Shown here piece after piece: positions 9,185 to 22,356 of a stretch of 64,000 nt of DNA. The DNA lies in NCBI GenBank assembly GCA_002786915.1, contig PCUV01000058.1, positions 1 to 64,000 of the forward strand. The letters are read 5' to 3'. The first letter of the stretch is position 1; the number at the start of each line of letters is the position of its first letter. The notes beneath the pieces are model-generated. The model worked only from the letters and a program-made list of their open reading frames with translations, made no database searches and was not told the origin of the DNA. Source of the stretch: Comamonadaceae bacterium CG12_big_fil_rev_8_21_14_0_65_59_15 (GTDB taxonomy: Bacteria; Pseudomonadota; Gammaproteobacteria; Burkholderiales; Burkholderiaceae_C). The translations under genes and the position numbers were made by a program.

Positions 9185-9427
9185 TCACACGGCTTGCGCC
9201 GCCCATTCCGCCGGTGTGTAGGCCTTGATGGACAAGGCGTGCACCTCACCGGTTTGCATTTTGTCGCCCAGTGTGGCGTACACGCGCTGATGCCGGGCGA
9301 TGGCGCGTTTGCCGTCAAATTCAGCCGACACCACGGTGGCGTACCAATGGCGACCGTCGCCGCTCAGTTCCAGGTGGGTGCACGGCAGCCCGGCGGCGAT
9401 CAGGGTTTTGATGTGTTCTGCGTTCAT
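9185..9427 (-). CDS. BolA/IbaG family protein
   Basis: The 80-residue protein is a BolA-type domain with the helix-turn motif [19 protein letters not shown] and the family's closing [14 protein letters not shown]. BolA proteins pair with CGFS monothiol glutaredoxins to handle [2Fe-2S] clusters; one such glutaredoxin (grxD) is encoded at 53.8 kb. The position directly before murA is the classic IbaG/YrbA location. Most of the protein matches IbaG rather than true BolA, and the cysteine in [10 protein letters not shown] fits a cluster ligand. Confidence 0.88.
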   Translation of the reverse strand: MNAEHIKTLIAAGLPCTHLELSGDGRHWYATVVSAEFDGKRAIARHQRVYATLGDKMQTGEVHALSIKAYTPAEWAAQAV

Positions 9428-9463
9428 TGATTTTTGTGCGAAAAAGTAACGGTCACGATGACC

Positions 9464-10219
9464 TCAGTTGCGAATTTTGTAGCCGATGCGCAGCAGCACC
9501 ATGGCCCACGCGCTGACCGCCAGCGTGGCGGCGCCCACCACACCCAGGCTCAGCCACGGCGACACGTCACTGACGCCGAAAAACCCGTGACGAAAACCGT
9601 CAATCATGTAAAAGAAAGGGTTGAAATGGCTCACGGTTTGCCAGAACGGTGGCAGCGTGTGGATGGAGTAAAACACACCGCTCAAAAACGTCATGGGCAT
9701 CACGGCAAAGTTCTGGAACGCGGCCAGGTGGTCAAACTTTTCAGACCACAAACCCGCCACCACACCCAGTGCCCCCATCAGCGTGGCGCCCAGCAAGGCA
9801 AACACCACCGCCCACAGCGGTTGTGCCAGCGGCGGTACCGCATAGACCAGCGACACCACCAGCACCCCAAATCCGACCACGCAGCCCCGCACAACGGCCG
9901 CGCCCACATAGGCCACAAACCAGTGCCAGGCCGACAGCGGCGTGAGCAGCAAAAACACCATGTTGCCCATGACCTTGCTGGCAATCAACGATGAAGAACT
10001 GTTGGCAAAAGCGTTTTGCAGCAGGCTCATCATGGCCAGGCCGGGCACCAGAAAAGCGGTGTAGCTGACGCTGTCATAAACCTTCACGTGCGACTCCAGC
10101 GCTTGCCCGAACACCAGCAGGTACAGCATGGCGGTGAGCACCGGCCCGGTGATGGTCTGCGCGGCCACGCGCACAAAGCGCATCACCTCTTTGTAAAACA
10201 GCATCTGCCAGCCGGTCAT
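9464..10219 (-). CDS. ABC-2 type exporter permease (YadH-like)
   Basis: The 251-residue permease has six hydrophobic segments of the ABC-2 membrane family. Typical family stretches are FLVPGLAMMSLLQNAFANSS, MTFLSGVFYSIHTLPPFWQ and the following HFNPFFYMIDGFRHG. It forms a two-gene exporter with the upstream ATPase, whose stop overlaps its start by 4 bases (ATGA). In betaproteobacteria this pair regularly sits between the Mla genes and bolA-murA, which hints at an envelope role, but the substrate is unknown. Confidence 0.9.
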   Translation of the reverse strand: MTGWQMLFYKEVMRFVRVAAQTITGPVLTAMLYLLVFGQALESHVKVYDSVSYTAFLVPGLAMMSLLQNAFANSSSSLIASKVMGNMVFLLLTPLSAWHWFVAYVGAAVVRGCVVGFGVLVVSLVYAVPPLAQPLWAVVFALLGATLMGALGVVAGLWSEKFDHLAAFQNFAVMPMTFLSGVFYSIHTLPPFWQTVSHFNPFFYMIDGFRHGFFGVSDVSPWLSLGVVGAATLAVSAWAMVLLRIGYKIRN

Positions 10220-11154
10220 GCCACACGCTCCTCGTCGATTGCGGCACGATGCATCACCTGCAAGAAAACGTCTTCCAGATCAGGGCGGCGTATCTCCACG
10301 TCTTGCACCGCCAACCCCGCCTGGCGCAGCAGGGCCAGATAGCCTTCCACTGCCGCCGCGTCACGCGCAGGCAACTGCACCACGCGCCCGGTGACCCGCG
10401 CCAGTGCCCGCAGCTCATCAGGCAACTCGCCATCGACGGAACAGCGCAACACGCTACCCGAGGCCGCGCTGAGCAGCGCGCTGGTGCTGTCCAGGGCCAC
10501 CACACGCCCGTTTTTGAGCATGGCGATGCGAGCGCACAGCGCCTGCGCCTCTTCCAAGTAGTGCGTGGTGAGCAGCACCGTGTGGCCTTGCTTGTTGAGC
10601 TTGGCAATAAATGCCCACAGCGTCTGGCGCAGTTCCACATCGACGCCGGCGGTGGGTTCGTCGAGCACGATCACCGGCGGGCGGTGCACCAGCGCCAGCG
10701 CCACCAGCACACGCCGCTTCATGCCGCCCGAGAGCGCGCGCATATTGGCGTTGGCCTTGTCGGTCAGGCCCAGCTCGTGCAACAACTCGTCGATCCAGGC
10801 CTCGTTGTGGCGCACACCAAAATAGCCCGACTGGAACACCAGCGCCTCGCGCACGTTGAAAAACGGGTCGAACACCAACTCTTGCGGCACCACCCCCAGG
10901 TCGCGTCGCGCGGCGGCAAAATCAGTCTGTACGTCGTGGCCCATGACCCGTGCCACACCCTGCGTGGCGCGGGTCAAACCCGCCAGAATGGAAATCAGTG
11001 TGGTTTTGCCAGCGCCATTGGGGCCGAGCAGCCCGAAAAATTCACCTTGGGCGATTTCCAGACTGACCCGGTCCAGCGCCAGCAAGGGCGCGCCTGCAGT
11101 TGTTCGGTGGTCGCTGAAACTTTTGGTGACTGACTGGACAGAGATGGCGGGCAT
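10216..11154 (-). CDS. ABC exporter ATPase (YadG-like)
   Basis: The 312-residue ATPase has Walker A LLGPNGAGKTT near residue 40, signature LSGGMKRRVLVALAL, Walker B VIVLDEPTAGVDVELR and the switch histidine in LLTTHYLEEA. The C-terminal extension of about 90 residues (from RCSVDGELPDEL) is the usual tail of exporter ATPases of the YadG/CcmA group. It starts 12 bases after the STAS-domain gene mlaB and is likely co-transcribed with it. Confidence 0.92.
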   Translation of the reverse strand: MPAISVQSVTKSFSDHRTTAGAPLLALDRVSLEIAQGEFFGLLGPNGAGKTTLISILAGLTRATQGVARVMGHDVQTDFAAARRDLGVVPQELVFDPFFNVREALVFQSGYFGVRHNEAWIDELLHELGLTDKANANMRALSGGMKRRVLVALALVHRPPVIVLDEPTAGVDVELRQTLWAFIAKLNKQGHTVLLTTHYLEEAQALCARIAMLKNGRVVALDSTSALLSAASGSVLRCSVDGELPDELRALARVTGRVVQLPARDAAAVEGYLALLRQAGLAVQDVEIRRPDLEDVFLQVMHRAAIDEERVA

Positions 11155-11166
11155 GGGGCCGCCATT

Positions 11167-11466
11167 TTAGGGGGCGCTGGCTGGGGGCGATGGTTGAAGC
11201 AGGCCCAACAGATCGGCCAAGCCGTACAAACGCGCCAGATCCGCCAGCCGTGTCGGCAAACCATTGACTGACCAAGATTTGCCTGCCGCCAGCGCTTGCC
11301 GACGCAGCGCCAGCAGCACCGCCAATGCCACAGAGTCAAACTGCTGCAAGGCAAGCGCATCGACCACCACCTCAGCTTGCGTCTGAGCGCGCAGTTGAGC
11401 CGACAGTTGAGCCAGGCACGCGCTGGCGCTGGACTGGGTGAGCGCTTGCGGCAACAGCAACATCAT
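11167..11466 (-). CDS. mlaB: STAS-domain protein MlaB
   Basis: The 99-residue cytoplasmic STAS domain has the pattern VVVDALALQQFDSVALAVLLALRR, in which the D-S segment is the conserved loop. In the Mla system MlaB binds the MlaF ATPase and stabilises the MlaFEDB complex in the inner membrane. It follows mlaC by 10 bases in the usual betaproteobacterial order mlaF-E-D-A-C-B. The sequence is too short to prove the partner by itself; the position makes the call. Confidence 0.85.
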   Translation of the reverse strand: MMLLLPQALTQSSASACLAQLSAQLRAQTQAEVVVDALALQQFDSVALAVLLALRRQALAAGKSWSVNGLPTRLADLARLYGLADLLGLLQPSPPASAP

Positions 11467-11476
11467 CCTGGATTCC

Positions 11477-12121
11477 TCAGCCCTTGGATGCAGCCGCGTT
11501 GGCCTTGTTGCGCTCGGTCAAGGTGGCGATCAGACCGTCAATGCCTTTTGCGTTAATCTCTGCCGAAAACTGGCTGCGATAGGTATCGACCAACCACACA
11601 CCCAGCACATTGAGGTTGTAAATCTTCCAGCCCGCACCCACCCCCGGGGTGCGCTCCAAGCGATAGTCCACTTGCACCGGGTCGCCTCGGCCCTTGATCA
11701 GGGTACGCACAATCACCTCTTTGTCGTCGACCGAAGCACGCAGCGGTTTGACCTCAAAAGTGAGGTTCTTGGCCTGACTCATGGCACCGGCGTAGGTGCG
11801 CACCAGCAGGGTTTTGAACTCAGCCTCCAGGCGCTTGCGCTGCTCTGGCGTGGCACCACGCCAGGCCGGGCCAATGGCAGAGGCGGTCATGCGCTGAAAG
11901 TTAAGGTAAAGCATGACTTTCTGGTCCAGCAACACCATGATGCGTGCCACGTCACCGGCCTGCACTGCCTTGTCGGCCTCGATGGTGTCGAGCGCCTCCT
12001 GGGTCAGGCGCTTGATCAGCGCATCTGGCGCCTCGTCTGTAGCCCAGGCAGCCCTACCCCAACCCAACAGGCTCATCGTGAAGGCTATCACCCCACCGAT
12101 CATCCAAAAACGTCTTTTCAT
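11477..12121 (-). CDS. mlaC: Periplasmic phospholipid shuttle MlaC
   Basis: MlaC carries phospholipids between outer-membrane MlaA and the inner-membrane MlaFEDB complex. The 214-residue protein has a signal peptide (MKRRFWMIGGVIAFTMSLLG, cleavage near AWA) and the MlaC/Ttg2 domain with motifs FQRMTASAIGPAW, FKTLLVRTYAGAM and WKIYNLNVLGVWLVDTYRSQF (key residues YNL-V-G-VWLVDTYR). The ATG at 12121 has GAGGGA just upstream; a GTG 12 bases earlier is possible. Confidence 0.93.
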   Translation of the reverse strand: MKRRFWMIGGVIAFTMSLLGWGRAAWATDEAPDALIKRLTQEALDTIEADKAVQAGDVARIMVLLDQKVMLYLNFQRMTASAIGPAWRGATPEQRKRLEAEFKTLLVRTYAGAMSQAKNLTFEVKPLRASVDDKEVIVRTLIKGRGDPVQVDYRLERTPGVGAGWKIYNLNVLGVWLVDTYRSQFSAEINAKGIDGLIATLTERNKANAAASKG

Positions 12122-12139
12122 CGCTTCCCTCACAGTTAT

Positions 12140-12907
12140 CTATTTTGTTGACTGGGCCGAATCATCCAGCGGCACATCTTCTGGTTCATCAGGCGGGTTG
12201 CCGTCATACACGGCGCTGCGCCTGCGTTGCAAAAACGCATCCCGGGTAAACGTGTACGGATCCAACGCCACCTGGTCCAGCATCTTGGTAGCGTCGAGCA
12301 GGCGCGAGCGCCGGTTCAACAAATTGACCGCCGTGGCCGAATTGCGTGTCGGCACGTCGCTGGCCTGACTCACCACATTGCCCTGCGCATCGACAGGTAA
12401 CGCAGCCGTGTCACGCAAGGTTGACGGCCCCAGCAAAGGCAGCACCACGTACGGCCCCGCACCGACACCCCAGTAACCCAGCGTCTGGCCAAAGTCTTCG
12501 GTATGCCGGGCGATGCGCATTTCAGAGGCAATGTCCAGCACACCGGCAAAGCCAAAAACGGTGTTGACGCCAAAGCGCATGAAGCTCTCCACCGTTTCAA
12601 CAGGCTTGAGTTGCAGCGCGTTGTTCACTGCGGACCAAACGTCTTGCAGGTTGGCAAAAAAGTTGGTGACACCAGTGCGTACCGGTGACGGCAGCACGTC
12701 GCGGTAGACGGTGGCCACCGGCTTGACCAGCGCGCGGTCCACCGCGTCGTTGAACTGGTAAACACCCCGGTTCAGGGGTTCCATCGGGTCTTTGGAGTTG
12801 GCGTTGGGACCGGTGGCGCACGCCGTGCAGAGCAGCACAACTGCGCTGGCACTGGCGTAGCGGATGTGCTTCAAAACCATTTTTTGCTTTACAAATTGCT
12901 TGTTCAT
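12140..12907 (-). CDS. mlaA: Outer-membrane lipoprotein MlaA (VacJ)
   Basis: MlaA removes mislocalised phospholipids from the outer leaflet of the outer membrane. The 255-residue precursor has a lipobox ending LLCTAC (lipidated Cys30 from this start, or residue 21 if translation begins at the internal MVLKH). The MlaA family signature follows at once: DPMEPLNRGVYQFNDAVD. Later motifs are VTNFFANLQDVWSAVNN and the GYWGVGAGPYVVLPLLGPST region (GxGPYLVLP type). The gene lies 5 bases after mlaD. Confidence 0.94.
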   Translation of the reverse strand: MNKQFVKQKMVLKHIRYASASAVVLLCTACATGPNANSKDPMEPLNRGVYQFNDAVDRALVKPVATVYRDVLPSPVRTGVTNFFANLQDVWSAVNNALQLKPVETVESFMRFGVNTVFGFAGVLDIASEMRIARHTEDFGQTLGYWGVGAGPYVVLPLLGPSTLRDTAALPVDAQGNVVSQASDVPTRNSATAVNLLNRRSRLLDATKMLDQVALDPYTFTRDAFLQRRRSAVYDGNPPDEPEDVPLDDSAQSTK

Positions 12908-12912
12908 ACGCT

Positions 12913-13389
12913 TTACTTGATAGGAGCGGGCGCGCCGGTCTCGGCCTTGCTGTACAAAAATCGGCTGATCAGATTTTCTAGCACCACCGCCGACTGCGTG
13001 CTGCTGATGACATCGCCCGCAGCCAGGTTTTTCTCATCAGCACCCGCCTCAATGCCCAGATACTGGTCGCCCAGCAAACCGCTGGTGAGGATTTTCAGCG
13101 AACTGTCTTTGGGGAAAGCATAGCGATTTTCCAGCGCCAGCGTGACACGCGCCTGGAAAGTTTTGTCGTCAAAAGCAATGTTTTGTACGCGCCCCACAAC
13201 AACGCCCGCGCTTTTCACCGCCGCCTTCGGCTTGAGCCCGCCAATGTTGTCAAATTTGGCTGTCACCGCATAGGTTTTCTGGAAACTCAGGGTCAACAGG
13301 TTGGCCGATTGGAGTGCCAGAAACAGGATGGCTACCGCGCCCACCAGCACAAAAAATCCAACCCAGGTATCAATTTTGGAGCGTTGCAT
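12913..13389 (-). CDS. mlaD: Inner-membrane MCE-domain protein MlaD
   Basis: The 158-residue protein has one N-terminal membrane anchor (WVGFFVLVGAVAILFLAL) and one MCE domain (about residues 38-118, with the pattern NIGGLKPKAAVKSAGVVVGRV). MlaD hexamers form the periplasmic lipid channel on top of MlaE. The 73-base spacer after mlaE contains a GGGACAG...CTGTCCC hairpin repeat, the only large gap within the mla genes. Confidence 0.94.
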   Translation of the reverse strand: MQRSKIDTWVGFFVLVGAVAILFLALQSANLLTLSFQKTYAVTAKFDNIGGLKPKAAVKSAGVVVGRVQNIAFDDKTFQARVTLALENRYAFPKDSSLKILTSGLLGDQYLGIEAGADEKNLAAGDVISSTQSAVVLENLISRFLYSKAETGAPAPIK

Positions 13390-13407
13390 TCAACAATTTC
13401 CTTTTAT

Positions 13408-13460
13408 CAGTTGGGGACAGAGCAGTCGCACTGCGTGTCGCTTTGATCTGTCCCGCAATA
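13408..13460 (+). repeat. GGGGACAGAGC/CTGTCCCGCAA stem-loop repeat, mlaE-mlaD spacer
   Basis: The copy reads AGTTGGGGACAGAGC, then a GC-rich loop with GCACTGCGTGTCG, then GATCTGTCCCGCAA. GGGACAG and CTGTCCC can pair in the mRNA. It fills the gap between mlaE and mlaD and is related to the copies at 16673-16709, 47814-47868 and 63136-63246. Confidence 0.75.
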
Positions 13461-13462
13461 TC

Positions 13463-14245
13463 TCAGATAGTAAACATCATGGCGGTCAGGATGAAGTCCA
13501 GGGCCAGCACGGTCAGCGACGCCATCACCACCGTGCGGGTGGTGGCCTTGGCCACGCCTTCGGGGGTAGCTTGTGCGTTGTAGCCTTGCAGCAATGCGAT
13601 GAACGTCACCGCCACGCCAAACACGGCACTTTTGACCACACCATTGCCCAAGTCCTTGAACACGTCCACACCGCCTTGAATCTGGCTCCAGAACGCGCCC
13701 CCATCGACCCCGATCATCAACACACCAACGATCCAGCCGCCGATGATACCCATGGCGCTGAAGGTCGCTGCCAACAGCGGCATGACGATCACCCCGCCCC
13801 AAAAGCGCGCCGCCAACACCCGTTCAATCGGGTTGACAGCCATCATTTCCATCACGCTGATCTGCTCACCGGCTTTCATCAAACCAATCTCGGCCGTGAG
13901 CGCCGTGCCGGCGCGTCCGGCAAACAGCAAGGCGGTGACGACCGGGCCCAGTTCACGCATCAGGCTTAACGTCACCATCAGCCCCAGCGCCTCGGCCGAG
14001 CCATAACGTTGCAAAATGTAATAGCCCTGCAAACTCAGCACAAAACCAACAAACAGGCCCGAAATGCCGATGATCGCCAGCGAGTAATTGCCCAAGAAAT
14101 GAATCTGGTCACGCACCAGCGCGTTACGACGCAGGGCGTAACCCAGCGTCTGCAACAGCCGGGCAAACAGCCTGGCCGCGTAACCGACCCCAACCAGATA
14201 AGAACGTACCGCAAAGCCGATATCGGCGGGCTTGAGCCAGCTCAT
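13463..14245 (-). CDS. mlaE: Mla complex permease MlaE
   Basis: The 260-residue MlaE/YrbE permease has about five or six hydrophobic segments. Family markers are QIHFLGNYSLAIIGISGLFVG (N-terminal part, key residues SLxI), RELGPVVTALLFAGRAGTALTAEIG (the conserved RELGPV-AGR-G motif, near residues 90-115) and the EQISVMEMMAVNP coupling helix. It overlaps mlaF by 4 bases (ATGA), so translation is probably coupled. Confidence 0.95.
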   Translation of the reverse strand: MSWLKPADIGFAVRSYLVGVGYAARLFARLLQTLGYALRRNALVRDQIHFLGNYSLAIIGISGLFVGFVLSLQGYYILQRYGSAEALGLMVTLSLMRELGPVVTALLFAGRAGTALTAEIGLMKAGEQISVMEMMAVNPIERVLAARFWGGVIVMPLLAATFSAMGIIGGWIVGVLMIGVDGGAFWSQIQGGVDVFKDLGNGVVKSAVFGVAVTFIALLQGYNAQATPEGVAKATTRTVVMASLTVLALDFILTAMMFTI

Positions 14246-15066
14246 GCGCGCACCTCGACGTCAAAATCCTGCGCCATCGTTGGACCAGGGTAATGAAAGT
14301 GCACCGGGCCGTCGGGCAGGGCGTTGACATACTGATACACCAGCGGATCGGTACTGTGGCGCACCTCGTCAGGGGTGCCCTGCGTGGCAATCTTGCCGTT
14401 GGCCAGAATGATGACTTGGTCGGCGATGGCAAACGTCTGCTCGATGTCGTGCGAGACAAAAATACTGGTCAGCCCCATGGTGTCATTGAGGTCGCGGATC
14501 AGACGCGCTGCGGTGCCCAGCGAGATCGGGTCCAGCCCGGCAAAGGGTTCGTCGTACATCATCAGCTCGGGGTCCAGCGCCATGGCGCGTGCCAGTGCCA
14601 CCCGCCGCGCCATGCCCCCGCTGAGGTCACTGGGCATCAACGAGCGCGCGCCGCGCAAGCCGACCGCGTTGAGCTTCATCAGCACCACATCGCGGATCAG
14701 CGCCTCTGGCAGATCGGTGTGCTCACGCAGCGGAAACGCGACGTTTTCAAACACATCCAAATCGGCAAACAACGCGCCAAACTGAAACAGCATGCCCATG
14801 CGCCGACGCACCCGGTACAGCGCAGGCTGGTCCATCGGCGTGATGTCCTGCCCGTCAAACAGCGTTTGCCCGCGCTGCGCCTTGATCTGGCCACCGATCA
14901 GCCGCAGAATGGTCGTTTTGCCGCCACCAGAGGCGCCCATGAGCGCCGTGACCTTGCCGCGCGGCACGGTCAGGTTGACGCCGTCAAGGATCAACCGCTC
15001 ACCGTAGCCAAAGCTCAGGTGACGCAACTCGACCAGGGAATCAGGGGGGGAACCAGGCATGGACAT
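14242..15066 (-). CDS. mlaF: Mla complex ATPase MlaF
   Basis: The 274-residue ATPase energises lipid transport by MlaFEDB. Walker A is GASGGGKTT, the signature LSGGMARRVALARAM and Walker B LMMYDEPFAGLDPISLG, with the switch histidine in FVSHDIEQ. The G-A-S-G-G-G-K-T form of Walker A and the LSGGM signature are typical of the MlaF/Ttg2A group. It is the first gene of mlaFEDACB, starting 122 bases after gltD. Confidence 0.95.
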   Translation of the reverse strand: MSMPGSPPDSLVELRHLSFGYGERLILDGVNLTVPRGKVTALMGASGGGKTTILRLIGGQIKAQRGQTLFDGQDITPMDQPALYRVRRRMGMLFQFGALFADLDVFENVAFPLREHTDLPEALIRDVVLMKLNAVGLRGARSLMPSDLSGGMARRVALARAMALDPELMMYDEPFAGLDPISLGTAARLIRDLNDTMGLTSIFVSHDIEQTFAIADQVIILANGKIATQGTPDEVRHSTDPLVYQYVNALPDGPVHFHYPGPTMAQDFDVEVRA

Positions 15067-15156
15067 AAATGAAAAGCCAGACTGTTGTCCGGCGTTCCAA
15101 TCATAAGTGATGAATAGCCACGCGCACCTGGCAGGCCCAGGATGCCCGCCGGCGTG

Positions 15157-15184
15157 TGACCGTTGTCACCATGGTGAATGGTCA
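15157..15184. terminator. Inverted repeat between gltD and mlaF
   Basis: The outer arms TGACC/GGTCA and inner arms TCACC/GGTGA form a nested palindrome only 4 bases beyond the gltD stop. It can fold into a hairpin in the leftward transcript, but no run of T follows, so it is a weak terminator at best and could equally be a protein-binding site. Confidence 0.35.
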
Positions 15185-15188
15185 GCCC

Positions 15189-16655
15189 TTAACGCGGCAA
15201 ATCGCTGAACCCCATCAGGAATTCATCGACGGCTCGCGCGGCCTGGCGGCCTTCGCGGATCGCCCACACCACCAGACTCTGACCACGACGCATGTCGCCG
15301 GCAGCAAACACCTTGGGCACGTTGGTGGCGTAGCCACCGCTGAAATCGGTTGTCGCTTTGGCATTGCCGCGCGCGTCTTTGTCAACACCAAAGGCATCGA
15401 GCACGGTGGCGACCGGATTCACAAAGCCCATGGCCAGCAACACCAGATCGGCCTTGTAGGTCTTTTCCGTGCCGGGGATGTCCACCAGCTTGCCGTCCTT
15501 GAACTCGACGTGCACGGTCTTCAGACCAGTGACCTTGCCTTTTTCACCGATGAATTCTTTGGTGGAAATGGCAAATTCGCGCACGCAGCCTTCGTCATGG
15601 CTGGAGCTGGTGCGCAGCTTCATGGGCCAGTAGGGCCAGACCAAGGGCTTGTTTTCCTGCTCGGGGGGCTGCGGCATCACCTCGAACTGCGTCACACTGG
15701 CCGCGCCATGGCGGTTGCTGGTGCCCACGCAGTCGCTGCCGGTGTCACCACCGCCGATCACGATGACGTGTTTACCGTCTGCGCGCAACTGGCCTTTGAG
15801 CTTGTCGCCCGCATTGACCTTGTTTTGCTGCGGCAAAAATTCCATGGCAAAGTGAATGCCCGCCAGCTCGCGACCTGGCACCGGCAGATCACGCGACTGC
15901 TCGGAGCCACCGGTGAGCAAGACCGCGTCGTAATCCTGCTGCAGGAACACCGGAGAAATGGTTTCCTTGGCCCAGTTGGTCACCTTGCTGTCCTTGGGCA
16001 GCTCACCCACCAGGGTGCTGGTCTTGATCGTGACACCCTCGGCCTTGAGCTGCTCCACACGGCGGTCAATGTGGCTCTTTTCCATCTTGAAGTCGGGAAT
16101 GCCGTAGCGCAACAGGCCGCCGATGCGGTCGTTCTTTTCAAACAGCGTCACGTCGTGCCCGGCACGCGCAAGTTGCTGCGAAGCCGCCAGCCCGGCCGGC
16201 CCCGACCCCACTACCGCCACGCGTTTGCCGGTTTTGACGCGCGCAGGCTGTGGCTTGACCCAGCCCTGTTCCCAGCCGCGATCGATGATGGCGTGCTCGA
16301 TGCTCTTGATGCCCACCGGCAACTGGTTCACGTTCAGCGTGCACGCGGCCTCGCACGGTGCCGGGCAGACGCGACCGGTGAACTCCGGAAAGTTGTTGGT
16401 GCTGTGCAGCACGTCCAGCGCGGTTTGCCAGTCCTGGTGATAGACCAGATCATTAAAGTCAGGAATGATGTTGTTGACCGGACAGCCGTTGTTGCAAAAC
16501 GGCGTGCCGCAGTCCATGCAGCGCGCGGCCTGCGTTTCGGCCTGTGCGTCGGTCAACCCAATGACAAATTCCTTGTAGTTTTTGACGCGATCAGGCACGG
16601 GCTTGTAGCCCTCTTCGATACGCTGGTATTCCATGAAACCGGTAACTTTTCCCAT
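15189..16655 (-). CDS. gltD: Glutamate synthase (NADPH), small subunit
   Basis: GltD oxidises NADPH through FAD and iron-sulfur clusters and passes electrons to GltB for glutamate formation. The 488-residue protein has the N-terminal cysteine clusters [17 protein letters not shown] and CPAPCEAAC. Two dinucleotide-binding folds follow: [21 protein letters not shown] for FAD and [16 protein letters not shown] for NADPH. The start at 16655 (MGKVTGF) has AGGAG 10 bases before it; the frame is open upstream but unlike GltD. The gltB-gltD spacer holds a short hairpin repeat. Confidence 0.96.
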   Translation of the reverse strand: MGKVTGFMEYQRIEEGYKPVPDRVKNYKEFVIGLTDAQAETQAARCMDCGTPFCNNGCPVNNIIPDFNDLVYHQDWQTALDVLHSTNNFPEFTGRVCPAPCEAACTLNVNQLPVGIKSIEHAIIDRGWEQGWVKPQPARVKTGKRVAVVGSGPAGLAASQQLARAGHDVTLFEKNDRIGGLLRYGIPDFKMEKSHIDRRVEQLKAEGVTIKTSTLVGELPKDSKVTNWAKETISPVFLQQDYDAVLLTGGSEQSRDLPVPGRELAGIHFAMEFLPQQNKVNAGDKLKGQLRADGKHVIVIGGGDTGSDCVGTSNRHGAASVTQFEVMPQPPEQENKPLVWPYWPMKLRTSSSHDEGCVREFAISTKEFIGEKGKVTGLKTVHVEFKDGKLVDIPGTEKTYKADLVLLAMGFVNPVATVLDAFGVDKDARGNAKATTDFSGGYATNVPKVFAAGDMRRGQSLVVWAIREGRQAARAVDEFLMGFSDLPR

Positions 16656-16672
16656 GATGCTCTCCTGATACA

Positions 16673-16707
16673 TTGCGGGACAGATCTTTAGCTCTGTCCT
16701 CAACTGA

Positions 16708-16709
<2 letters not shown>
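16673..16709 (+). repeat. Shortened CTGTCCCGCAA stem-loop repeat, gltB-gltD spacer
   Basis: On the reverse strand it reads CAGTTGAGGACAGAGC, a 4-base loop region and GATCTGTCCCGCAA. It is a compact version (about 38 bases) of the family copies elsewhere. GGACAGA and TCTGTCC pair, giving a hairpin just after gltB. Its edge supplies the last bases of the gltB stop codon. Confidence 0.65.
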
Positions 16710-21435
<4,726 letters not shown>

Positions 21436-21501
21436 GGGCGAGCTCCTGTAAAAAATCGGAAGGGTTGAACTGTACCCCACAGCAACCCTCATGCCAAACA
21501 A

Positions 21502-21533
21502 AATAATTGGGGTCAGATTCCAATTAATTTTTA
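21502..21533. repeat. RAYT-flanking inverted repeat, gltB side
   Basis: The sequence AATTGGGGTCAGATTCCAATT is itself partly palindromic at its ends (AATTGG/CCAATT). It is the inverted counterpart of 22327-22356 on the other side of the transposase gene. A/T-rich DNA follows to about 21560. Confidence 0.7.
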
Positions 21534-21612
21534 TTTTATTGTTTTCACAATTAATTAGGGACACATCAAAATTGAAGCACAGAGTCTTTGTTTGAAAAAG
21601 GATTCGCCCCAT

Positions 21613-22314
21613 TCAAACCGGTTTTTTGTTGACAGAAAAAGGCCGTCCGGCGCCCGCACGGGCCAACCGGCGCTGGGTACGCCTTTGCAAATCGGCGACA
21701 AAATCAGGCTCACCCAAGGCCCAACCACTCACCGTGGCGTCGGTCAGAGCGGTCTGCTGCACCGACGGGATGCCTGCTTGCACCAATTCGGCGTACGCCG
21801 CTTCGCGCGCAAACGGGGTATTACCCAGCTCCCAGAACAAGGCGTGGGGGGTGATGAATTTGTCCTGGCGCAGCCCGAGGTAATGCAGATGGCTGGACCA
21901 TGGGTAGTCTTGCGGCCCAGACACCAGCGCAGCGCGCACCGGGTTCAAGTCAATGTACACCATGCACGCCAACAAATAGCGGTCCGACTGGATCAACGTC
22001 GATTTGTAACGCCCTTCCCACAACGTACCTGTGCGCTGCTGCGTCCGATTGAAATAGCGCACATAGCTGCGGCCCAGGGCCTGCATCATCTGCGGCAGTC
22101 CATCTGCCGTGCTGGGGGTCAGTAACAGGTGAAAGTGGTTGCTCATCAACACGTAAGCATGTACCTCCACACCAAATTTCTTGGCGTATTCCTCGATCAG
22201 ATCCAGCAAAAAACGGTAGTCTGCCGGCGTGCTGAAAATGGGTTGGCGATTGTTGCCGCGCTGGATCACGTGGTGCGGGTAACCGGCCAGTGTCAAGCGG
22301 GGCAAACGCGCCAT
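21613..22314 (-). CDS. REP-associated tyrosine transposase (RAYT, Y1 family)
   Basis: The 233-residue protein is a TnpA_REP/Y1 transposase-domain protein. It opens MARLPRLTLAGYPHHVIQRGNN (family hallmark PxHVxQRGNN). The metal-binding HUH-type motif is in SNHFHLLLTP near residue 60. A candidate nucleophilic tyrosine region is GRSYVRYFNR, followed by GTLWEGRYKS. Such enzymes act on single-stranded palindromic REP DNA and are usually single-copy and domesticated rather than mobile. It is flanked by copies of a palindromic AATTGGGGTCAGATTCCAATT element in opposite orientation, its probable substrate. Confidence 0.92.
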   Translation of the reverse strand: MARLPRLTLAGYPHHVIQRGNNRQPIFSTPADYRFLLDLIEEYAKKFGVEVHAYVLMSNHFHLLLTPSTADGLPQMMQALGRSYVRYFNRTQQRTGTLWEGRYKSTLIQSDRYLLACMVYIDLNPVRAALVSGPQDYPWSSHLHYLGLRQDKFITPHALFWELGNTPFAREAAYAELVQAGIPSVQQTALTDATVSGWALGEPDFVADLQRRTQRRLARAGAGRPFSVNKKPV

Positions 22315-22326
22315 GGCAATACTGCA

Positions 22327-22356
22327 AAATAATTGGAATCTGACCCCAATTATTTG
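22327..22356. repeat. RAYT-flanking inverted repeat, lipoprotein side
   Basis: This copy reads AATTGGAATCTGACCCCAATT, the reverse complement of the copy at 21502-21533. Its right edge supplies the TAA stop of the neighbouring lipoprotein gene, so the element landed precisely at, or replaced, the end of that gene. Confidence 0.7.
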
